A DNA stretch of 64,000 bases from NCBI GenBank assembly GCA_030737875.1, contig CM060925.1:485561514-485625513 (forward strand), written 5' to 3'. The DNA comes from Allium sativum (Eukaryota > Streptophyta > Magnoliopsida > Asparagales > Amaryllidaceae). The notes under the pieces are model-generated. The model made no database searches, was not told where the DNA came from, and worked only from the letters and a program-made list of their open reading frames with translations. Positions within the stretch are counted from its first letter, which is position 1, and the number at the start of each line of letters is the position of its first letter. Below, one piece after another: positions 56,571 through 64,000 of this stretch. The position numbers and the translations under genes are program-made.

Positions 56571-58778
56571 AATTTTAAAGAAAAGGGAGTTGTCGGATTT
56601 TGCATATTGATAACTCAATTTGGTTAGTGCTGACTTTAGTCTTTCAAACCTGACCCTTGGGGACTGTTTCAAACCATATATAGCCTTTTTGAGCTTGCAT
56701 ACATGACCTGGTTCCTTTATGTATCCTTGTGGTTGCATCATATAGATTTCCTCCTGCAACACTCCATTTAAGAATGCATTATTCACATCAAGATGAATTA
56801 TATTCCAATGATTATTTAATGCTATAGTCAAAACTAGTCTAATTGTTGCTGGTTTGATTACTGGTGAAAATGTTTCATTGTAATCAAACCCATACTCCTG
56901 AGTGTAACCTTTGGCAACTAGTCTTGCCTTATATCTGCTTACTGTCCCATCAGGATTTTTCTTGACTCTATATGTCCATTTACAACCAATCAGGTTTTTA
57001 TCTTCTGGCTTTTTGACTAACTCCCATGTTTTGTTGTTGATGAGTGCATTGTACTCATCGTCCATGGCAGTTTTCCAGTGTTTGGAAGTAATGACTTGCT
57101 CAAAAGTACATGGCTCATCAGTATTGGTTGTCGCAATATATATCTTTGGCTTGAAGATGCCACTCTTGGACCTTGTTATCATTGGATGGCCAGTTGTTTC
57201 AGGTAGATCAGGTGGTTGTTGATCATGGCCATTCCCTTCTTCAGGTAATGTATCATTTAAGCCTTCAGTTCTGGTTGCATTATCCTGATAACTTTGACTT
57301 TGCTCATAACTGTCTTCATTTGCTTCATGTACAGGACTGGCGAGGTTGGGTGGTTCATGATTGTTGGTATTATGCTGATTATCAGTCATGTTATCAATAA
57401 TATGAGCATCAGCAGCCTTTCTACTTGTAAGGGAAGGCACAGTGTCTACATATATTGGAATCGAAGGTATCACTGTTTGGTCACTGTATACCTTGTTTGA
57501 AGTTTTAATATTGCTGTTACTATATGGGAATATATTCTCATTAAATATAACATGTCTACTAATGAAAATTCTTCCTTTTTCATCAATACATCTATAACCT
57601 TTCTGTCTAACAGCATAGTCTAAGAAAGTGCAGGGTTTAGGCCTGAAATCTAATTTATTCGAATTGTATGGTCTAATATACGGAAAGCATAAACATCCAA
57701 ATGTTTTCAGACTAGAGTAATCTGGTTTGACATTATATAAAGTTTCTAATGGACCGATGTCATTCAATACTTTTGTTGGCATTCTATTGATTAGATAAAC
57801 ACTAGTATTGAATGATTCTGACCAAAACTTAATAGGTAAAGATGCATGTGCAAGTAGTGTTAAACCAGTCTCAACTATATGCCTATGCTTTCTTTCAACT
57901 AAACCATTCTGTTCAGATGTATACGGACAAGTAATTCTATGGATAATTCCCTTATCCTTGAAATAGTTGTCCAAAGTCTTGAATTCAGACCAACCATCTG
58001 ATTGTATGACTTTAATTTTTGTGTTAAACTGATTTTCAATCATGTTCATATATCTAATGGTGGTGTCATGAGTATCGAACTTTGATTTCAGAAAATATAT
58101 CCATGTATATCTTGAGTGAGCATCTACAAAGGAAATATAATATTTGTAGCCATAATCTGTACTTATTGGGGCAGGTCCCCATAAATCAGATGCAACAAGA
58201 TCAAATGGTTTAGAGTACTTAGTTAGAGAATCATTGAATGGCAGCTTATTGTTTTTACCCATTTGGCAGTAGGTACAAATGTAAGGCATAGAAACATCAT
58301 TACAGACTATATTGTTTCTGCAGAAAATATTTTTCATTATTTTTACACTAGGGTGGCCAAGTTTATAGTGCCAAATATCAAAAGCAGTCGTATTATTACA
58401 ACTGTCTTGTACCACAGAGGTATAACATGAGTTTTGAACTGCAGGATTTTCTCTTGAGTTAATTCTGAACTTGTATAGTCCGTTTATGGCATCACCCTGC
58501 AATAAAATTTCATTAGTTAGAATGTCTTTAACAAGACAATACTTAGGAAAGAAATCAAAGAAAACATTATTGTCTGAAGCAAATTGTGATACACTAATCA
58601 AATTCTTTTTGATCTTTGGCACTCTAAGTAGGTTATGTAAAAATAATTGCCTTTTTCCTTGAATTATACTATTACCAATATGAGAGATGTTGATACACTT
58701 ACCATCACCCATGCTTATTGACTGTTTACCTCTATATTCCCTATTTCCTTGATTGAGATTGTCAAGATTGTTTTTCAT
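56535..58778 (-). pseudogene. Protease end, integrase and RT N-terminus of element E
   Basis: One open frame of 747 codons, in the same frame as gag across the stop at 58794. The first 135 codons are the rest of protease and the gag-pre-integrase linker (LLRVPKIKKNLISVSQ). Integrase: zinc region with WHYKLGHPS and CTYCQMGK, core D in VASDLWGP, D in VIQSDGWSEF (the usual GGGEF is changed to GWSEF), E in NGLVERKHRHI. RT: KWTYRVKKNPDG, YKARLVAKGY, LDVNNAFLNG, YGLKQSPRV. The frame fails just before the catalytic loop. Expected roles are DNA integration and reverse transcription; this copy is inactive. Confidence 0.87.
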
Positions 58779-58793
58779 ATGATTAGTAGCCCC

Positions 58794-59633
58794 TTAGTCA
58801 GGATACCAGTTGTCGTCTTGCAAACTGTCACTCCTTGTATTTTCATTCTGATTATTGCTTTTGCTGTTGTCTAAGAAATTTGATGCATCACCTTGAGTAT
58901 GTTCTATGTTAACATTTGGATTTGTACTCCTCTGATTGTTGTCATTCTGGTTTGGCACAAAATATGAATTATACCTAAAATAACACTTAAAGGCAGTGCG
59001 TCCCACTTTCTCACAGATCTGGCACTTTGGTTTATTGTTATTGTTGTACCATCTACCCCTTCCTCTTCCACGGTTAGGGTAGCCTCCTCTCTGATTAGTG
59101 TTATTACATCTGTAAGGTTGTCCTCTTCCCCTGTTACTTGTTGCTAGATTAAGTGAATAATCGGAATCATTAGTGTTCTTGATATCAATTCTAGCCTCAT
59201 GCGAGAGTAGAATTGAATGAACATCGTCAAGGGATGGTATTGCCTTTAGTGATGTTATCACTGCAATAACAGCTTCGTATTCGTTGCCTAAACCATTTAG
59301 CAATGACAATACATGTTCTGACTCATCAATCTTGCTACCTGAAGCAAGAAGCATATCACATATATTTTTAACTTTGGCGATATATTCCCTCATGCTTAAA
59401 TTTTCTTTTCTGCAATTTCGTAATTGTCTTCTATAGAACAGGGACTTGGCTGAGGATTGGGCATTAAAGTTCTTTTCAACAGTGACCCAAATATCGTTTG
59501 CATATTTGCATCCTATTACTTGAGATAACAGATTTGGGCTAATTGAAGATAATAACCATGCACTAATCAGTCTTTCTGGCCTATGAAATTGATTGTAATC
59601 CTCGTTGCTAATTATCTTGTTGGCTTTATCAGT
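58794..59633 (-). pseudogene. gag: Gag of element E, N-terminus cut off by element D
   Basis: Copia-type gag (UBN2-like: RLISAWLLSSISPNLLSQVIG, VEKNFNAQSSAKSLFYRRQL). Codons before about 59633 belong to the inserted LTR, so the apparent start is false. The nucleocapsid knuckle reads C-QI-C-EKVG-R-TAFK-C: the zinc-binding His is replaced by Arg. Gly/Arg repeats (YPNRGRGRGRWYN) precede it. The frame ends with D-stop-G: TAA at 58796-58794 replaces the middle codon of the protease D-S-G active site. Confidence 0.85.
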
Positions 59634-60512
59634 TGTTAGACCAAAAAGTGGTTCTAACACCCAAACTGATTTAAAGCAGAATGAAATGAGATCAAAAGTA
59701 AAATGAACACACAGGATTTATAGTGGTTCGGCGAAGAAATGCCTACGTCCACTTGTCTTTCACTATTTTCAATGATGTAGTTGCAAATACAATGAAATAT
59801 TCACTTGATTTCTCTCACAACTCACTTACATTCACTCAATTGACTAAAAACAAATAATGAAAGAAGATTTGGATTTCCCGGGAGTGCTGGAATTCGGGTT
59901 ATGAAGGTGGTTGAACTCTCAAAGTGTCAGAAAAAAGATCCTTTTCTTTGTCTCCAGACGGGGTATTTATAGGTGAAAATTAGCCCAGAACCCGATCCGG
60001 ATCGGAGCCACGTGTCATCCATCCCATCAGCCTCGGGTTCCGGTGGATTTCTATGTTGACAACGCATCAGAGCAGTGGACGTTGTGGGTAGGAACTGGTT
60101 ATAGCCGATCCGAATAACCAGGCGCTCATGCAGGGGAGTGACGTGGAAGACAGGCTCGGATCGGAAGAGTGTGCTCTAGGGGTTCGGATCGGAGGACCCG
60201 ATCCGACCCGGATTAACTTAGGACTAATTCTTGTTTTTACTCTGCTCTGCTCCGATCTGTCTTTGTAGCAGGTAGCTCTCCGTTCCAACTTGAAGTAGGT
60301 TGCTTTCCAACCCGACTGGAAGTAGGTTGCTCTCCGATCCGAGCAGCCGAGCCTCTCTGATTCCAACAACAATAGTTCACCGATCCGAACAGCAGACTTT
60401 ATTCGATCTGAACCACTACAATGCTCCGATTCGACCCGCTTGAGTGTTTTTCAAGTTCTTCAATATTTCACATCTTGACTTTGTGTTGCCCAGTTCACAA
60501 AGTGGGCTAACA
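59634..60512 (-). repeat. Element D 3' LTR
   Basis: 879 bases. The plus strand runs TGTTAGACC...GGGCTAACA. The U5 end resembles element C (TTTGGGTGTTAG...TAACA on the minus strand). Minus-strand TATA box (CCTATAAATACCCC) at 59961-59973. U3 rich in CCGATCCGAA/TTCGGATCGG words (59993-60460). U5 block TATAGTGGTTCGG...GCCTACGTCCAC at 59719-59752. Confidence 0.87.
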
Positions 60513-60528
60513 TTTTGCCCCCTCAAAG
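60513..60528 (-). other. Polypurine tract of element D
   Basis: The minus strand CTTTGAGGGGGCAAAA abuts the LTR start TGTTAGCCC. Confidence 0.85.
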
Positions 60529-60659
60529 GATGCTTCTGTTGGAGACGTAGCATGCTTTGACTATCATTGCACAGCGCTCTTCGAGGTGATTTTTCTTTTG
60601 ATTTTCGTTGCGTTTTCATCTTTTTCTTCAAATTTCAATTTAATTCGTTGCTGAGCTAA

Positions 60660-61620
60660 AGAACTCGGTTCGGTTCGGATTCCGATCCGAACATACCCCT
60701 TCTCCTTTCTATTTTTCACTGGACTATTGGGCCAATCTTTGCTTCTGGACTGTCCATCCGATCCGAACGGGGGTTCTTCTACTGGGCTGCCGATCCGAAT
60801 GGGGAGACGAATGGACACTCTACTCCTCTATATAAGCTGAGTCTTCTTCCTTCTCTCACTTTTACTGTTTTACTCCCCAAGTTCTGCAAAGCGAGAAAAA
60901 ACTTAATTCGTGAAACATCAAAATTCCTTTTAATTCTCGAAGTAATTACACCGGTAGGTTATAAAACTTTGAACAATTCCTTCTTTAATTACTCTCGATT
61001 CGGATTCGTAGATGATTAGGATGATTTGAGTATGAAACTCTGATGACCTTGCCACCGTGACCCCTCCCTTGTCATCGTCGCCAGTAGACTCGTCGCCATC
61101 TCGAGGTTGGAACGGAGGAGATTAGAATCCGTTGTTGAGTGCGCCAGCGCATGATTGCTTGGCTTTGATTCGAGTGACTGACACGAAACTGGCCTTGGCG
61201 TCGGTTAGGGAAGAAAGAGGGTGAAGAAGAAGAAGAAGATAGTAGGGAACCGGTTCGGTTCGGAGGGATATGGAAGGTGAAAAAATAAGGGAAGAAGGAA
61301 GGAAATTCAGGAGGTCGGACCGGGTCGGGGCAAATAAAGAAAGAAAAAAGAAAAGAAATCCAGTAGATCGGATCGGGTCGGAGCAAGTATTTAAGGAAGG
61401 GGGAAGGGGAGCTTGCCTAACCGGATCGGGTCGGACCATAAGATAAAAGGAGGAGAGGTATGACTATGTGATCCGAACCGAACCGTTAGGGGACTCTACC
61501 TCTGAACCGATCCGATTTTGATTTCTGAGTTCCACAGTTTATCCGAGCCCAAGTCGAGGCCGCATCCCCGATCCGATCCCCATAAGCGCGCCCGAACCGA
61601 ACCGAAAAGCAGTTCACCTT
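60660..61620. repeat. GATCCGAAC motif clusters around element D antisense promoter
   Basis: Words of the CGATCCGAAC/GGTTCGGATCGG type upstream (60668-60810) and downstream (61250-61620) of the TATA box at 60828, in variants such as TTCGGTTCGG, CCGGATCGGGTCGG and CCGAACCGAACCG. The same words fill the U3 of this element's LTR. Confidence 0.75.
60828..60837 (+). promoter_or_regulatory. TATA box of element D antisense gene
   Basis: CTATATAAGCTGA, 13 bases identical to element C at 53870-53858 on the minus strand, followed by C/T-rich sequence (CTTCTTCCTTCTCTC) typical of a plant start site. 1.05 kb before the ATG at 61887. Confidence 0.65.
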
Positions 61621-61886
61621 AATGCGTAAGAACTTGTTTAACTGGCCCAATCAACTCTTGGCATAATCTTCAACCTAATGGACAGTTAGGATAGTGCCTT
61701 GCAAACGTAACTGGTCATCAAGAACTACTTCAACTCTTTATATTTTGCCAAACTTTTTTCATCGCACTTTTAAACATGTACTTTGCACTTTTCCATATAC
61801 ATTATTTACACTTTAGTTTGCACACATGCACGGGGGGATACAGGCTAATTTGCTCTAATTTGAGCTATTGCTTCTTCAATAATTTT
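60841..61886 (+). other. Leader of element D antisense gene
   Basis: No gene. A possible leader-intron donor ACCG|GTAGGT lies near 60952 and an acceptor GGGGATACAG near 61841. Contains part of the CG motif clusters. Confidence 0.4.
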
Positions 61887-62643
61887 ATGACCATGAGACC
61901 CAGACGCTCTTCCAGACTAGCTGAGAGGAAAGAAGCCCCGGAAACCTCTAACAAAATTACTCTCGAGGACATATCTTCTCCATTGGATCCAGAATAGAAT
62001 AATGAGGGTTCAGACTACAAAGTCGGAAATCGTGAAAGTGACGAAGTGTCTTCAGAGAATGAAGTTTCTCTAGGTTTTGAAGAGGAAGGAGGGGTTGGCG
62101 ACGACCGGGCTCCTGATGAGTTTGAATTGGCTGTCATATTGGAATCACCCCAAGATTCTGTTGAATCAACAATTGATAACGACCGACTTACCCGAATTTG
62201 TTTGAAATACGGGATAATGAAAAGGGACACTCTAGTGCCTTCGAGCTCTGACCGTCCCCACAACCCTCCAGAAGGATATATGGCGATCACTCGGTTGATG
62301 TGTATGGTCGGCGCTATCCCTCCATTTTCTCCCTTCATCGTTGACTTTCTAAGACAAATGCGGATTGCCCCCATGCAGCTGCATCCCAATTCTTATGCCT
62401 ACTTGCACACTTTATACATAGCATACCGTGAGATCTTAGGCATAGAGCTCACTTTCAATGACGTTCATTTCTTTTATAACTTCAAGCATCAGACTCAAGA
62501 GACTCCATTTTTCTGCTATTTTGAGTCTGTTCCTAAGAGGAAGATAATCTCAGCGCCATTCAGCAGTAAAGCTGGAGATTCCAAACTGGAATGGTTCTAT
62601 GTGAAGCGACAGCCTGGATGTGCCAGGAGGTGGACGAAATCAA

Positions 62644-62720
62644 GTAAAGCACTAATTTTCTAAATCCGGGCTCTATACACTCGAGTCATCGCCTTAACTT
62701 GTTTTTCTTTTTGCTTGCAG
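62644..62720 (+). other. Predicted intron 1 of element D antisense gene
   Basis: Donor ATCAA|GTAAAG, acceptor TTTTTGCTTGCAG|TC with a good pyrimidine run, 77 bases, phase 1. The unspliced frame hits a stop within the intron. Confidence 0.75.
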
Positions 62721-63284
62721 TCAACAACCCAAAACAAATATCAGATCAGGTGTTCTTTAACCGGAATCACCAACTTCTTAATGGTGACCAGAAATTCTTG
62801 ACTATCGATGAAGTTCTTAAGGACGAATATCTTCACTTTCATGGGCTGTTATCCGTTTTTCGTAGTATTGGTCATGGGACGGCTCCATACGTATATATTC
62901 CTCCAGTGGATGTAGTCCCAGAGACAGGAGAAGGTTCGGGAGTTCCTACAGTGCCTCTTCAAACTTCACCTTCTCCATCTTCTACTCAAGATAACGAATT
63001 GGCTAACCTGGCCGAAAAGCATCGTGAAGGATATACTGCCCCCGAGGAGGCTACTTCTCTGGAAAAGTCAACATCCTCCAAAGAGTCGCCACTTAATGCT
63101 TCCGAGGGAGATGTCCCTAGTACGGATGACCCATTATTCCAGGGTTTGGGGGATCTCCCCTTACCTGAAGCTATATACACTTCAGAGGATTTTAGGAAGG
63201 ATCCTTTAGTCTTTACCTCTTCTGAAGAGACCACTCCTGCTAAGGCCAAAGAGCTTGCCCGTACTAGTCTAGCTTCAGACTCGG

Positions 63285-63400
63285 GTTGGTTGGGGGAAAC
63301 ACACCACTTAGGACACGCTTTACACAATAGCATTAGCATTCATTGCACCTCTCTCTCTGTAAAACTATTGATTCTGAATTTCATTTGTCTTATTGTGTAG
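63285..63400 (+). other. Predicted intron 2 of element D antisense gene
   Basis: Donor TCGG|GTTGGT, acceptor CTTATTGTGTAG|GCACGATG, 116 bases, phase 1. Conserved in position and phase with element C. The exon-3 frame (63401 onward) stays open to the window edge. Confidence 0.65.
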
Positions 63401-64000
63401 GCACGATGTCCCGATCTTACTATGATATCAGGAAGCTCCGCCGCAGCATGTCTAATCCACCTCAAGATATCGAGTATGATCGCCGTGATGATCGCGGTAG
63501 GGAGGAGAGAAGGCCTTATGAACCCTATCGCCCTCGACCCTCACGTTCTCGCTCTCCCGTTCGGTCGGACCAAGAGAAATATAAAGGTTACCAAAGTCGT
63601 AGGGAAGAGGGCAGGCCACAATCGAAAGACTCCACCTCTTCCCATGAAAAGCATAGCAGAGAGAGAAGTCCTCAAAAAGATACTAAGTCTCGGAGTAAAC
63701 GCAAGGTCCCTGCTACTAAACGACCTAGGACAGACAAAGAAACTATTGAATCCTCCACACACAGGGACACTGAATTGATGATCCCCGCTCCTCCACCACT
63801 AGATGCGGAAACTGCAATCAAGCGGGCGTATTTGGAGGAGCAATTTCCCGAACATTACTTCGAGACTTTGACTTTTTTACCTGCCCTCGAACCTATTTCT
63901 TCCAGGTGGGCAGACAAGGCCAAAGCAAAGATAGATGCGGTTGAAAAACAGTATTCTGAGATGTTTAAATATTCACGCAATCTTTCCAGAATTATCCATA

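Larger units (their letters stand above)
55045..59633 (-). mobile_element. Element E: Ty1/copia element, split by element D
   Basis: Minus-strand 3' LTR (about 55045-55329), polypurine tract, then RNase H, RT, integrase, protease and gag in reverse. It ends inside gag at 59633, where the LTR of element D begins. The rest (gag start, primer site, 5' LTR) must lie beyond D, outside the window. The short LTR and domain make-up suggest a Retrofit/Ale-like lineage. Decayed by a stop in protease and a shift in RT. Confidence 0.85.
59634..64000 (-). mobile_element. Element D: Ty3/gypsy, Tat lineage, left end only
   Basis: 3' LTR at 59634-60512, polypurine tract, then the antisense gene on the plus strand running off the window. 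By analogy with B and C, integrase to gag should follow to the right on the minus strand. Inserted into gag of element E; the left target copy would be TCAGT (59629-59633). Confidence 0.8.
61887..64000 (+). pseudogene. Antisense accessory gene of element D (Transposase_28-like), open to window edge
   Basis: Exon 1 61887-62643, exon 2 62721-63284, exon 3 63401 to beyond 64000; both introns phase 1. The ATG at 61887 opens a basic start (MTMRPRRSSRLAERKE). A single TAG at 61995-61997 is the only stop in over 1.9 kb of exon. The Transposase_28-like region is at about residues 125-245 (NPPEGYMAITR, IAPMQLHPNSYAYL, WFYVKRQPG). Exon 2 is acidic, Ser/Pro-rich, with IPLP-like LPLPEAIY. Exon 3 begins G-T-M-S-R-S and is Arg/Ser-rich (RPRPSRSRSPVRS, SRERSPQK, KSRSKRK), then EEQFPEHYFETLTFLPALEP as in B and C, with a coiled coil starting at the edge. 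Best preserved of the three copies. Probably nuclear; function unknown. Confidence 0.8.

Overview
This window is plant nuclear DNA, and I see no host gene in it. Essentially all of it is a nest of LTR retrotransposons: Ty3/gypsy elements of the Tat lineage (dual RNase H, antisense accessory gene), a Ty1/copia element, and two copia-type elements that carry gag only. The primer-binding sites matching initiator tRNA-Met (TGGTATCAGAGC), the TATAAATA boxes in LTRs and the chromodomain-type gypsy tail all fit a flowering plant with a repeat-rich genome. I cannot name the species.

Layout. The oldest layer is family A, a largely non-coding gypsy derivative on the minus strand. It appears as LTR-internal-LTR-internal-LTR sharing the middle LTR: LTR end 1-337, internal 338-1135, middle LTR 1136-6452 plus 10215-11131, internal 11132-12243, and right LTR from 12244, which is interrupted several times. 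The middle LTR was hit by TRGAG-1 (6453-10214). The right LTR was hit by TRGAG-2 (12427-22624, TSD GAACA), by Tat element B (23117-37362, TSD CAATC), by Tat element C (41452-55022, TSD GGGAG), and just beyond by copia element E (about 55045 onward). E is itself split at 59633 by Tat element D, which runs off the right edge. The middle LTR at 1136-5890 preserves the empty sites of TRGAG-2, B and C (1313-1317, 1801-1805, 5860-5864), so the nesting is directly readable.

Ages. TRGAG-2 LTRs are nearly identical (about five substitutions in 3.25 kb by eye). C LTRs differ at about eight of 789 positions. B LTRs differ by roughly 10 percent. The family A LTRs differ by about 7 percent in the stretch compared.

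How the genes relate. B, C and D all carry the usual Tat arrangement: gag-protease-RT-RNaseH-archaeal-type RNaseH-integrase in sense (D's lies outside the window), then a second, spliced gene in antisense between integrase and the 3' LTR. That gene starts next to the 3' LTR behind its own TATA box and has phase-1 introns at the same positions in the three elements. Its product would have an acidic N-terminus, a Transposase_28-like (putative gypsy type transposon) region, an Arg/Ser-rich segment, a coiled coil and a basic tail. Short CG-centred palindromic motifs cluster both in the U3 promoter of each LTR and around the antisense promoter. The motif in B differs from that in C and D. This two-promoter, shared-motif arrangement is the most interesting signal in the window.

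Nearly all coding regions except the two gag-only ORFs are broken by stops or one-base shifts.
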